NCBI GenBank assembly: GCA_023229605.1
Contig: JALNYY010000001.1
Location: 62,001 to 126,000, forward strand
Direction: 5' to 3'
DNA length: 64,000 nt
DNA from: Methylobacter sp.
GTDB lineage: Bacteria > Pseudomonadota > Gammaproteobacteria > Methylococcales > Methylomonadaceae
How positions within the stretch are numbered: position 1 is the stretch's first letter; each line of letters begins with the position of its first letter. Below are positions 34,585 to 43,889 of this stretch, piece by piece. The notes beneath the pieces are model-generated. The model was not told the origin of the DNA, searched no databases, and worked only from the letters and a program-made list of their open reading frames with translations. Made by a program: the position numbers and the translations under genes.

Positions 34585-35324
34585 CGCAGCCACCGCAGTC
34601 CGAAGTAGATTCCGGCCCCGATGTGCAGCGCGAGCAGCACGTAAAGGATAACAGAGAGCACGATGTGCAGCGTCAGAGATCGGCGGAACCAGCGTTTGAA
34701 CAGCTCGTTCGTGCGGACCGCGTACTCCAGGTCCGCCACGCTTTCAGCAGTGCGGATTACTTCACCGGCTGGGCCGCCAATTGGGAGATCGAACCCCACC
34801 GACGCGAGGCCCGCCACCCAGACGGGCACCTTCGGAAGGCCTCGCATTTCCGTGGGGGACTTCTCGAGCACCCCCCACGCACAGTCGAGATCGCCCCGGG
34901 CAGTCTGGAGTAGGAGTAATTTATCTTTGATCTCTTGGGTGACGTAGGTGAGCAGATAGCGAACGGCGAACCCATTCACGACGACGAGCAGCATCACTGC
35001 CGTCAGCGTGATTCCCAGCCAACTGTCGAATTTGTGGCCAGTGTGAATGATCGCGAGCAAAGGGCCGAAGATGCCGGAGTAAACATGCAGGGCCATCAAC
35101 GACTGCAACGAAACGTGCGCGGTGATTCGGTCGTGGAGAAAGGGAATGCGCTTGGCAATTGGGTAGGCGAGCGGGATGAGCATGAGCACGGCGCCCGCGA
35201 TCCCGAACGCCGCGCCGACTCCGCTGCCCGGAAAGCGCGGCGAGCGGTGAACGAAGAATCCAAGCCAGGCCAGCAGCAAGACGCTGAGGGTGCCGGTGAC
35301 GACGATGCGTTCACGCTCCTTCAT
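34581..35324 (-). CDS. b-type cytochrome / ferric reductase-like membrane protein
   Basis: 247 residues with five or six helices. Candidate heme-b His ligands: LMALHVYSGIFGPLLAIIHTGHKFDSW and LTLHIVLSVILYVLLALHIGAG. The His spacing in two helices is like ferric-reductase or cytochrome b561-type transmembrane domains. It starts three bases after the flavoprotein stop and overlaps the heptaheme gene, so stoichiometric expression of the three is likely. Proposed role: carry electrons across the inner membrane. Confidence 0.75.
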   Translation of the reverse strand: MKERERIVVTGTLSVLLLAWLGFFVHRSPRFPGSGVGAAFGIAGAVLMLIPLAYPIAKRIPFLHDRITAHVSLQSLMALHVYSGIFGPLLAIIHTGHKFDSWLGITLTAVMLLVVVNGFAVRYLLTYVTQEIKDKLLLLQTARGDLDCAWGVLEKSPTEMRGLPKVPVWVAGLASVGFDLPIGGPAGEVIRTAESVADLEYAVRTNELFKRWFRRSLTLHIVLSVILYVLLALHIGAGIYFGLRWLR

Positions 35325-35327
35325 GGG

Positions 35328-37508
35328 CTACGCCTCCACCGCAATGTCGCCCTTAGGCTTTGCCTGACAGGCGAGAATGATGCCGTTGGCCTTGTCGTCA
35401 GGCTCGAGAGCGTCCTCCACCGCCATCTCGACTTCGCCGGCAGTCATCTTTACCTTGCACACGCCGCAAGTGCCGACGCGGCAGGAGAATTCGATTCCAA
35501 TGCCGAGCTCCTCGGAGAGCTCGAGAACGGTCTGATCGACATGAATCTTGGCCGACTTGTTGTTCTTGGAAAACGTCACCAGCGGGCCGGTCGCAGGGGC
35601 AGTCGGTTTGGCCGTGGTCCCCGCGGCAGCCGGGCTGGGCTTGGGTGTGCCGAATGCTTCGATCTTTAGTTGATCCGAAGGTACCCCCAGCTCGGCGAGG
35701 AGGGCTTTCGTCGCGTCCATCATCGGTATCGGGCCGCACAGGTGGATTCTCCGCGAAGCAAGGTTGGGAATAGACTGCGTGAGCAATTCCTTGGTCAGAT
35801 GCCCGCGCGGGCCTTTCCAGTCTGTCCCTTCTGCGCGAGACATTGCGACCACGACGTGCAACTTAGGATTACGGCGCTCAAGCGCGCCGATTTCGTCCGC
35901 AAAAATAAAGTCAGCCGGAGTGCGGCACGCATAGATGAAGAAGATGTCTCCGGCCCATGATTGCTCGGTGAGATAACGACTGATGCTCATCATCGGCGTG
36001 ATGCCCACACCTCCGGAGATAAGGATGATGCTGTCCGCCTCTGTTCCGGTAAAAGTAAACTTCCCGACCGGGCCGCCAGCTTCGATCATGTCGCCTACCT
36101 TGAGCAGGTCGTCGATGTGACGGGAAACCGCGCCCCGCGGCTCACGCCGTACGGTCAGGTCGAGGTATTCGCGCTGCGACGGGGAGGATGAAATGGAGTA
36201 GGAGCGGTTCATCCTCGCGCCGCCAATCCAGAACGAGACGTTGAGGAACTGACCGGGCACATAGGTGAAAGGTAGGAAGCGCTCGCCGGACGAAGGCAGG
36301 AGCCGAATTGTTTTCACGTTCGGCGTTTCCTTTACGACGCTCCCCACGCGAAGCTGCCCTCGCCAATTCGCAGTCACAGGCGACGCTGAGGTCGCCTCCG
36401 AAACGGTTGGCGGTGTGGCGGGCGCGGCCGGAGAACCTCCGGCAACAGGTGGGGCTGGTGGCTTATCCGGCGCTTTGGCGAATTCCTCTTCGGCTCGCAA
36501 CCAGTCAATTTCGGGAGAGCCCATAGGCCGCCCTCTCGCCTGCCAGAGCTCCTCTGCTCGACCTGCAATTGTTGCGGCATCTCCACCCGGAACGGGAACG
36601 GCAGTTGACTCTCCGGGCGACGGAACCGGCGCCGGTGACTTTCCGGCTGGAGTCACCGTTGGCGAGGGTGGTGGGGATGCTGCTGAAGGTGGCGGTGTCC
36701 CTTGGGACGGCGGAGCCTTTCCGGCTGGCGGAGCCTCCGGCGCGGACGGTCCGGGTGCTCCGGCAAGCGGCGGTGCGGCTCCGGGCGGCGGCGGGTTCGT
36801 GTCGGGATCGAGACGCCCAAAGAGGGCCGCCGCGCGGCGCATCTTGAAGAAATACATGGCGACCATCGCCAGCGCGAACGCAACGAGCAGCACTATTGTG
36901 AAGAGGTGAAATGGCTTGATGCCCAGGAGAGTGCGTGGCTCTTCAGGCCGGACGGGAGACGCAAGGTTCATCTCGCGTTTGAACCAGTCGAGTGCGAGGT
37001 TGCGCGGCGCTTTGCCTTCGGAGAGGCCCCGCCGAGCCGCGATTCCCGCTTCGAACTCGGCGAGGCCCCCGCGCATCTGCACCGTCGCTTGTTGCATGGC
37101 TGCATAGTCGTCGTCGAATGTGTAATCGGATAGTTTTTCGAGACCGGAAGACATCTGGGCGGCGCCTGCCTTCATGCGTTCGCGGGCAAGCTGCTCGATT
37201 CCTGCGCGCGCTTCGGGCGTCACCTCATCAGGCAGCGCCATGAGCGAGGGATAGAGCTCTTTGCGCGGAGGCGTACCCATCTGCTTCATCATTTCCCCCA
37301 TACCTGCGCCGGGAGCCGCCTCTGACGGGCTGCCAGCCATGCCGCCAGAGGCGGCCGGTGCAGCCTGATTGCCACTGGGTGTCATCGGGCTTGCACCGGG
37401 AGCGGCATGGTGTTGCTCGTGTTCGTCTGGTGCCATTTGGGCGAATGCCGACACGACGAAAATCGCCAGGATCAAGGCAGCAAGCCGGGACAGGAAATGA
37501 TTTTTCAT
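35328..37508 (-). CDS. Membrane-anchored NAD(P)H:ferredoxin-type oxidoreductase (FAD + [2Fe-2S])
   Basis: 726 residues from ATG 37508, preceded by GGAGG. Order: signal/first helix (MKNHFLSRLAALILAIFVVSAFA), a periplasmic helical region of about 180 residues, a second helix (FHLFTIVLLVAFALAMVAMYFF), a long Pro/Ala-rich cytoplasmic linker, an FNR-type FAD domain (MNRSYSISSSP), NAD(P) domain (ISGGVGITPMMS, HLCGPIPMMDATK), and a plant-type ferredoxin domain (CRVGTCGVCKVKM and ACQAKP, four Cys). It would oxidise NAD(P)H in the cytoplasm and pass electrons to the b-type partner. The periplasmic domain has no recognised family. Confidence 0.85.
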   Translation of the reverse strand: MKNHFLSRLAALILAIFVVSAFAQMAPDEHEQHHAAPGASPMTPSGNQAAPAASGGMAGSPSEAAPGAGMGEMMKQMGTPPRKELYPSLMALPDEVTPEARAGIEQLARERMKAGAAQMSSGLEKLSDYTFDDDYAAMQQATVQMRGGLAEFEAGIAARRGLSEGKAPRNLALDWFKREMNLASPVRPEEPRTLLGIKPFHLFTIVLLVAFALAMVAMYFFKMRRAAALFGRLDPDTNPPPPGAAPPLAGAPGPSAPEAPPAGKAPPSQGTPPPSAASPPPSPTVTPAGKSPAPVPSPGESTAVPVPGGDAATIAGRAEELWQARGRPMGSPEIDWLRAEEEFAKAPDKPPAPPVAGGSPAAPATPPTVSEATSASPVTANWRGQLRVGSVVKETPNVKTIRLLPSSGERFLPFTYVPGQFLNVSFWIGGARMNRSYSISSSPSQREYLDLTVRREPRGAVSRHIDDLLKVGDMIEAGGPVGKFTFTGTEADSIILISGGVGITPMMSISRYLTEQSWAGDIFFIYACRTPADFIFADEIGALERRNPKLHVVVAMSRAEGTDWKGPRGHLTKELLTQSIPNLASRRIHLCGPIPMMDATKALLAELGVPSDQLKIEAFGTPKPSPAAAGTTAKPTAPATGPLVTFSKNNKSAKIHVDQTVLELSEELGIGIEFSCRVGTCGVCKVKMTAGEVEMAVEDALEPDDKANGIILACQAKPKGDIAVEA

Positions 37509-37565
37509 GCACGCCTCCAATTCAGACTCCTTGGTAATGGCTATGACACCTTGTTGTGGAGTTGA

Positions 37566-37594
37566 CATATAGTAACTTTATCTTTGTCAATCAA
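37566..37594 (-). promoter_or_regulatory. Candidate sigma-70 promoter of the electron-transfer operon
   Basis: On the minus strand TTGATT (37589-37594), 17-base spacer, TATATG (37566-37571), 58 bases before the flavoprotein ATG. Weak match. The sequence from 37595 to 37816 is AT-rich with no gene seen. Confidence 0.35.
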
Positions 37595-37816
37595 GCTATT
37601 TTCTGGTCACAGCGTAACATCTCATTAGTTACAGGTAACGCCGTAAAAATCAGGTTAAAGTGTCGGGATCAATATCGTTGTTATGGTTATCTGAAGTTTC
37701 CCAGTTTTTCAGGAACAATCAAATTTGAAAGTGAAAAAATTTCGAAAATTTTTTAGCAACTCTTAACACGCGTTAACCTCATCTTTTTAATAAAAGGGTA
37801 ACGCCAAAAACCCCAA

Positions 37817-38047
37817 TTAAGACTTATTTTCCGATTTAAGTCTTAATTCCTGCTCTGCCTCAAGCCAATCATTAAGTTCGTTACCCGGCAAAAAACCTCT
37901 GTTTTTAGCTTTAATATAAGCAATATCTGCAACTTCATGGCTGGCACTAACACTGGGCAACTGTTTTTGATGTTCTGCCGTTTCCTGAAGATGTTGCTGA
38001 GAAACTGTCTCTTTCGTTACTTCATATTTTTTTGATGATGAGGTCAT
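37817..38047 (-). CDS. Small DUF2934 protein
   Basis: 76 residues. The C-terminal half VADIAYIKAKNRGFLPGNELNDWLEAEQEL is split here as VADIAYIKAKNRGFLPG and NELNDWLEAEQEL; it is the DUF2934 pattern also found at 3457. The N-terminal half is polar. Function unknown; such proteins are often encoded beside mobile elements or stress genes. Confidence 0.65.
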   Translation of the reverse strand: MTSSSKKYEVTKETVSQQHLQETAEHQKQLPSVSASHEVADIAYIKAKNRGFLPGNELNDWLEAEQELRLKSENKS

Positions 38048-38200
38048 TTTTTCTTCCGAATAAATTTACAATGTAGATATCCATAAGCCTCTGAATGATT
38101 TACAGTGAAAGGATAAGATTTTGCTATGTCGTTGTCTGTGCGCTAGCTAACGTAACCTAAACTAAGTGACACAATAGAGTGCATGCAAAACCGGGGGAGG

Positions 38201-38518
38201 CTAAGCCACCTTTTTGAGGGTTTCATCATTCGCCGCCCGAAAGCCGGGATACCAGTCGCGAAACGTTTGCTCCAAATCGCCATTGAGCACCCGTGTCCGC
38301 ATCTGCAAGAGTAAATGCGCGCCCTTGGGACTCCACTGCATTTGTTGCTTCTTCGTGAAACGCTTGGCGACAACGTAATTTACTGCGGATTCGACAAAGC
38401 CGGTGCTGATTCGGTCTCCCTGGCGATAGCGCTCGCCGCCATAGTTGGGGATGAAGGCTTGATTGTTGGCAATGTACGTGTGGAATTCTTCAACCGCCCG
38501 CAACAGCTTGCGGGTTGT
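38201..38518 (-). pseudogene. ISKra4-family transposase, C-terminal remnant
   Basis: About 105 residues: FHTYIANNQAFIPNYGGERY, then ISTGFVESAVNYVVAKRFTKKQ, MQWSPKGAHLLLQMRTRVLNG and WYPGFRAA, the conserved end of ISKra4-type transposases. The gene is cut at 38518 by the terminal-inverted-repeat element, and the rest is not found on the other side. Inactive. Confidence 0.8.
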
Positions 38519-38806
38519 GGGGTCTAGGGCTCAATGGAACATAAAACCCGTTTAAGACTTCATAAGCCCATTTGAGATTCTCAAAACTCATAATTTCATG
38601 GGTTTCGATACGAGAACGGTTTTTGAGAAGACACATTAATGAAAGTCCCAGCGTGCAACTATTCTCAACAAACCTTCTCATAAATGAAGGTTATCGATAA
38701 GGCACTGAATTAAATGATCTTGTTTTTAACAAAATTTGTGTTAACTGTCCAAAAGCCCAGTGTTGGCTCTTAACAAGATTTTTCGTTCCATTGCGCCCTA
38801 GACCCC
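38519..38806. mobile_element. 288-bp element with 22-bp terminal inverted repeats
   Basis: Left end GGGGTCTAGGGCTCAATGG.. (38519-38540) and right end ..CATTGCGCCCTAGACCCC (38785-38806) are inverted copies with one mismatch over 22 bases. The interior holds no complete gene; a 60-codon frame reading LMCLLKNRSRIETHEI is possibly a transposase scrap. Size and ends fit a non-autonomous (MITE-like) element inserted in the ISKra4 remnant. No clear target-site duplication was found. Confidence 0.75.
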
Positions 38807-38960
38807 GTATTTCAAAGCCGACCCTTTATGCTTACCTGAAACAATAAAAGTAATTCAACAATACTTTTTACAAAAAGCGCATCATATTGGAAACTAGCGT
38901 TACTTTTCGTACCGTTGGAGAGTAGCGGCAGCAATCTCAGCTTCCTGATACGCGCTACCG

Positions 38961-39003
38961 CCCTCGTAGAACCGGACTTGGAGAGTTACACCATCCGGCT
39001 CCC
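38961..39003 (-). ncRNA. Group II intron domain V
   Basis: Minus-strand GGGAGCCGGATGG, loop, CCAAGTCCGGTTC, TACGAGGG: GAGCCGG pairs with CCGGTTC and the AGC-type catalytic triad region is in place. This is the most conserved part of group II introns and lies exactly at the end of the RT gene. Confidence 0.7.
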
Positions 39004-40332
39004 AGTTTGAGTCATCCACCATGGTGACGGGTAGAGATTGTGAACAATACGAGTTCGTGGAATAAAGTGCTTCATCGCCTCGGCAAACTTCTGCCAAGTG
39101 CAACTTCGGCATTGGCTCCGACGATTTAGCCATTTAAACAGGAGCCACTCTACTTGCTGGCGATACTGCCGTAGACTCCTGGTATTCCCACTTACCCCAT
39201 AATACTGGATATGGCCTTGTAGATGGCGACGTGCATATTCCATCATAGCTTTGCCGCCTTGCCCCCTCAAATCAGCTAAGCGGATATTCAGTTCTTTAAG
39301 TTTCTTCTGAATACGCTCACGCTGAGTCTTGTGCCCCACCACAAAGTTGCCTTTGCGGCTTTTCCCCACATAGTGAGTGAAGCCTAGAAAATTGAAGGTC
39401 TGTGGGCGATCATGCCCCTCTTGTTTGCAACGCGCTTGCGCCAAGTTTCCAAACCGGTAAATAGCCGTTTTACTTGGTTCTGCCTCAAGGTCAAATTGCG
39501 CCAATCGAATCTTTAATTCTTGCAAGAATCGTTTGGCATCGTCTTCCCATTGAAAGCAGGCGACAAAATCATCCGCATACCTCACCAACCGTGCAGTACC
39601 GTGACATGTCTTCGCATAGCGTTTCTCAAACCACATATCCAATACATAGTGCAGGTAAATATTGGCAAGCACGGGCGAAACCAATCCGCCTTGCGGAGTA
39701 CCTTGCTCACTGTTATTGAATACACCATCTTCCAGCACCCCAGCCTTGAGGAATCGATCGATAATCCGTAGCAGTCTCGTATCCGAAATTCGATGTGCTA
39801 AGAAACGCCTTAGATGTTCATGGCTGACGTTATCAAAGAATCCTTTGATGTCTGCCTCTACGATCCACTGCGTGCGCTCTATCGTAATGATTTCCGCTAA
39901 ACGTTTTAGCGCTTGATGCGCATTTCGCCCTGGACGGAATCCATATGAACACTCTCGAAACTCCGGCTCCCAGATCGCCTGCAAAATAAGACTAGTCCGA
40001 TCTTGTACGATTCTATCTTCAAAGCTGGGAATTCCCAATGCGCGGCGGCCACCATTCGACTTTGGTATAAACACTCGCCTTACCGGCTTAGGTCGATACC
40101 CTAGACGGCGGACTCTGGCCGACAAATCCTTCAGTCTTTCCGGCAATCCATCGCCCCCATAGTCTGCCTTACGCATCCCATCAACCCCTGGCGCCTTGTT
40201 CACTGACTGGCGCTCGAAGCTCTCATTTAATCCATCGGGATCAAACAGCATCCCTAACAGCGAATTGTATTTTCGCTGTGGATTATCACGAGCCCACTGT
40301 GTGAAATGAATAATTTGTGTTGTCATGAACAT
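38986..40332 (-). CDS. ltrA: Group II intron reverse transcriptase/maturase
   Basis: 448 residues (an in-frame Met at residue 3 is also possible). RT domain: FERQSVNKAPGVDGM, VRRVFIPKSNGGRRALGIP, SYGFRPGRNAHQAL, WIVEADIKGFFDN, GTPQGGLVSPVLANIYLHYVLD, catalytic RYADDFV with YADD at 252-255. Thumb/maturase region and a GIIM-type tail (LFKWLNRRSQCRSCTWQKF) follow; no HNH endonuclease domain. The last codons (GSRMV, stop) run into domain V. Appears intact, so the intron may still move. Confidence 0.95.
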   Translation of the reverse strand: MFMTTQIIHFTQWARDNPQRKYNSLLGMLFDPDGLNESFERQSVNKAPGVDGMRKADYGGDGLPERLKDLSARVRRLGYRPKPVRRVFIPKSNGGRRALGIPSFEDRIVQDRTSLILQAIWEPEFRECSYGFRPGRNAHQALKRLAEIITIERTQWIVEADIKGFFDNVSHEHLRRFLAHRISDTRLLRIIDRFLKAGVLEDGVFNNSEQGTPQGGLVSPVLANIYLHYVLDMWFEKRYAKTCHGTARLVRYADDFVACFQWEDDAKRFLQELKIRLAQFDLEAEPSKTAIYRFGNLAQARCKQEGHDRPQTFNFLGFTHYVGKSRKGNFVVGHKTQRERIQKKLKELNIRLADLRGQGGKAMMEYARRHLQGHIQYYGVSGNTRSLRQYRQQVEWLLFKWLNRRSQCRSCTWQKFAEAMKHFIPRTRIVHNLYPSPWWMTQTGSRMV

Positions 40333-41047
40333 AGTCCGCTCGGTGTCGGGTCATGTATCCATTACCCATTATCTCAAACCGATGCCCCTTGGCTCCATCC
40401 GAATTACCAGATTTCATTGCTACTATAGGCATCTCCGACTTCCAATAGACACCGCCTCTATTCTCGCTGTTTAGACTTGGCAAGAGGTGCGCTTGTGCGC
40501 CGACCATTGGATCTCCCTGGTTACTGCATAAACTCAATGTAAAGCTCGATACGGACTGAGATCCCGGGATGTTTGCCATAGCTCGCCTATACGCTATGGC
40601 AACTGTTGCCTGCTAGTAAGCCCAGACTATCGGCCATATCCAATGCGGTTATTTCGGGACTCTATCCTTCAGGGTCAGCATCACCTGTTACCTTTGTGCC
40701 TCGCTTCCTTTCGTGCCTACGCATCAAGCACATCGTTACCGACATGCCTGCAAGGCTCGATACTAGGCTCGTGGCTAGCGATTACCTGGGCGGGATTTAC
40801 ACCCGCTAGTTTATGCAGCCTTGCCAGGCCGCAACGGACTTCAAACCCCGATATAGGAGTTATTTCAGCAGTTGGGTACTAGGCACCAAGGAATCATTGT
40901 TTTAGCACACGATATAATTACAAAACGTAGTTTTGAACAAACAAGTATGGGATTTCAACACTTAAGCGCACGAGATATACCATTTTTTTGGAAAAAATTT
41001 TGACGTAAAAATGATGATCGCTAATCAATGTATTCGGTTTCACAACC

Positions 41048-42401
41048 TTACTTTGATAGAAAATAATGGCCTATGAGGCGTTGTATCATCAGCTCTAACT
41101 GATGTTCATCAAAATTACTCAACTGCTTATAAAGATGTGGCGCAATCGTTACGAAAACTTTCACTAATTGGGAGTCAAAGTGATTGCCTCTGCCATTCTC
41201 TAGCATAGAGATAGCATCGGTGACAGACAATGGGTTTTTGTATGGCCGTTTTGAAGTTAGGGCATCGAACACGTCTGCAATCGAGAATATACGTGCATTT
41301 AGAGGAATTTCTTCCCCCTTAAGTCCTTGTAGATAGCCATTTCCATCATATCTTTCATGATGGAATTTTACTACATCTAACGCACCTTTAAGCCAGCTTG
41401 ACTTGCTAATAATATCTTCGCCAAGTGAAACATGAGTTTTCATGATTTCAAATTCTTCGGGAGTTAGCTTTTCTGGCTTTAATAAAATGGGATCACGAAT
41501 ACCGATTTTTCCAACATCATGCAAAAAAGCTCCAGCGATTAGATCGCGCTTTTTATCATTGGGCAGTCTAATGGCCTCGGCAAGTTGTAGCGCATAAAAT
41601 GTTACTCGATAGTTATGGCTATTGGTATCGGAGTCTCGTTCAGCGATTGCGCAGCCAAGGACATTCATCAATTCCAAATTGCCCTGCAATAGATCGGTAG
41701 AAAGCTTGATAACTCCTCGATTAAGCGTCAATATAATTTGGGTACATCAAGAAGGTAGTAAACGTGATACTGAGGGTAACAAACAGTAAGGTTCGAAGCA
41801 AGTCGTTCCTAATCACATCTAGGGTTTGTCGATCAACTAGGTAAATGCCTTCAAAATATCCAATTAGTGAATTCTGTGCATCCTTCAGCGGAACCAAAAT
41901 AACCAATAGCAATTCATTATGGATAAGGTGAAATTCGTGAGAGAACTCACCTTGTTGCGGAAAGCGATGGCGATATGAGTTGATCTCTTGTTCGGCGAGC
42001 TCTTGCCCACGTCGAACCATTTCAAGCTGCAGTAGTTTGTTATGGTCATACAGTTCAACGATCAAAAAATGTTGGTTAACCAATTGTTGTGCCAACGCCA
42101 TTAGATGTTGGCGAGCACTGATGTCCATATGCTCAAGATTATGCGCCGACTCTCCGCTAAAATTCACCGACTCACTGATAGCGAGTTCATGCACGGAATG
42201 CTGGATGCGATTTATCTCCAACCATAAAACGAAACCGCCTATTGTCACGCTGAGAAATAGCCACCCCAAAAATAACCTAGTCAATATTTTCCGATGAATA
42301 AATTGACTTGTAGAAATAGCTACTTTCGCTCTATTTTCTGAGATCGGAGGAAGATGCATTTGCATCTGCCGCCTAAAAGAAAACCAGGAAGTTTTCATCA
42401 A
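41048..42401 (-). pseudogene. Membrane HD-GYP-like protein, one frameshift and altered GYP motif
   Basis: N-terminal segment (41721-42401): helix RLFLGWLFLSVTIGGFVLWLE, periplasmic sensor, second helix LLRTLLFVTLSITFTTFLMYP; then an extra A near 41737 shifts the frame. The second segment (41048-41731) continues LTLNRGVIKLS and the HD domain (FLHDVGKIGIRD, FHHERYDGNGY). The homologue at 44223 reads unbroken across this point. The signature GYP is GYL here (GNGYLQGLKG), so even when repaired the c-di-GMP phosphodiesterase motif is altered. Probably decaying. Confidence 0.8.
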
Positions 42402-42465
42402 TCCCTACCGTGTGCTGGCAAGTACATGACGTTATCAAACTTACTAAATGCCGTTGTTAAAGTAA

Positions 42466-43710
42466 TCATACTGCTTTTGCAATTTTTGACATTATTTTGT
42501 GATCTTCACCGAATTTACAAAGGGCATCGCAGTGCTGCCGAAGTTCTGAAAATAAAATGTATTTGATTGGGGTTTTGATTTGCTTGATTGAAGGGCGTGA
42601 AAGTTGTAAAACCACATCCTTTTCTCTACTATCGGGTACCACCAAATAAAAAGTTTCATGGCCGATAGCGATGGAATAAGAAAGGTCGGTCAGTCGTAAA
42701 ATTCCCGAATAAATACTGGTGCTTTTTTCAACTTCAAAGGCACAAATCACATTATTTGTCCCTTTCTCAAACCATAACACATCGATCAATTTGATAGTAC
42801 CGGCGGTTTCTTTATCACAATTGATAGCTGGAAATTTATCGGGACTCATAAACGAAAAACTACTTCCTGCATAAGACCTTGAACGGTCATTTGAAGCAAC
42901 AAAAGCATCGTAACCCAAACTTTGACCGATTTTCAACAGATGAAACTGCATTTCGGAGTGTAGGTTTTCTTCCTGTTTTTCGTCTTGAATTTCTTTCTGG
43001 CGTTTTACAATGTTTTTTTCGAACTTATTTCGCTCGTCTTCGCTTAAATATTCATCATTGCCGATAAGCATTTTTTGCGTACCGATTTCGAAACACAAAC
43101 CTGCAATCGCTCCCAAATCGTTAGAAAGTTGAGCCTTATATTTGCTGTTGGTTTCAATCAATACTTCCCTGATTTTTAGGTATTCCGTCCAAGAACCTAA
43201 TTTCTTTTTATCATTAAATAAAGCGTTAAAGCCATTGACGATGGCCGTATTGAAAGGCGGAAACAAAGTCGGGTGCAAAAAATATAAAATACTTCCTACG
43301 GCTGGCCCCAACCCTTTTATTTTTAGCGCATCTAACCGTACTATTTCTTTAATAATTTGTTCTTCCGATTTAGCATTGATACAGTTTTCCAGGAATTGAC
43401 CGAAGGCAGTTTTATTACTTTGATTTTCGTAAATATCAGGTATCCGTAACTTAGGTTTCCAATAAAAAGGATGAGATACCCCGACAAACACCTGTTTTTG
43501 TTCGGCAATACAGTTCAAAACAAATTCTAAGGAACTCCCCTTGAAATCATTTGGGAAAGTTTTGTTTTTAATATCTTCCACCACCTGTAAAACCCCTCTG
43601 CGAATGGTGCGAAAGGCTTTAAGCCGCTGGTCATTATCAATAAACCACGTATTGTAGACGCTTTGCGTATCGGCTTTGTATTGTGTAATTATTTGTAAGA
43701 GGTTGTTCAT
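42466..43710 (-). CDS. Nuclease-like protein: HhH segment plus PD-(D/E)XK-like domain (copy 1)
   Basis: 414 residues. Residues 130-157 (KIKGLGPAVGSILYFLHP...PPFNTAIVNGF) resemble the helix-hairpin-helix and following loop of HhH-GPD DNA-binding proteins. A Lys/Glu-rich helix spans 222-250. The C-terminal part has LIDVLWF (Asp310), CAFEVEKSTSIYSGILRL (Glu326/Glu328/Lys329), a PD-(D/E)XK-like nuclease pattern as in restriction-type enzymes. No methyltransferase or helicase is beside it. A near-identical paralogue is at 55214 and a 3' remnant at 13791. Function not known; DNA cleavage is inference from motifs. Confidence 0.6.
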   Translation of the reverse strand: MNNLLQIITQYKADTQSVYNTWFIDNDQRLKAFRTIRRGVLQVVEDIKNKTFPNDFKGSSLEFVLNCIAEQKQVFVGVSHPFYWKPKLRIPDIYENQSNKTAFGQFLENCINAKSEEQIIKEIVRLDALKIKGLGPAVGSILYFLHPTLFPPFNTAIVNGFNALFNDKKKLGSWTEYLKIREVLIETNSKYKAQLSNDLGAIAGLCFEIGTQKMLIGNDEYLSEDERNKFEKNIVKRQKEIQDEKQEENLHSEMQFHLLKIGQSLGYDAFVASNDRSRSYAGSSFSFMSPDKFPAINCDKETAGTIKLIDVLWFEKGTNNVICAFEVEKSTSIYSGILRLTDLSYSIAIGHETFYLVVPDSREKDVVLQLSRPSIKQIKTPIKYILFSELRQHCDALCKFGEDHKIMSKIAKAV

Positions 43711-43806
43711 CTTTTATTCTTTTATATAGAAGTTACACATTGACGACTGGCTGAAATTATAAGTCTAAGTACGCCATGCTCGCCATAAAAGGAGCCAGGG
43801 TGTGTA

Positions 43807-43879
43807 GGCTTTTTTGCCTCCCTTGGGTACACCATTCGTAACACCAAAAGGGATTCATCAATGTGGTGGGCAGAAAAGC
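43807..43879. repeat. Short palindromic dispersed repeat (copy B)
   Basis: GGCTTTTTTGCC at the left and GGTGGGCAGAAAAGC at the right with the same core ACACCAAAAGGGATTCATCA; a 12-base insertion sits in the left arm. It begins 97 bases upstream of the 414-residue gene. Partners at 15737 and 55120. Confidence 0.7.
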
Positions 43880-43889
43880 GTTGCCCGCT

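Larger units (their letters stand above)
38915..40887 (-). mobile_element. Group II intron with reverse transcriptase
   Basis: The 5' boundary is estimated at GTGCC near 40887, followed by about 550 bases of structured leader (domains I-IV start), the RT gene, domain V (38961-39003, GAGCCGG...CCGGTTC) and a domain VI-like stem (GTAGCG/CGCTAC). Boundaries are approximate. About 1.97 kb, a normal size. The flanks show no recognisable host gene. Sequence 40888-41047 holds nothing recognised. Confidence 0.75.

Noticed and set aside
36265..36909. 214-codon Gly-rich plus-strand frame
   Set aside because: Antisense to the Pro/Ala-rich linker of the flavoprotein, which explains the glycine bias.
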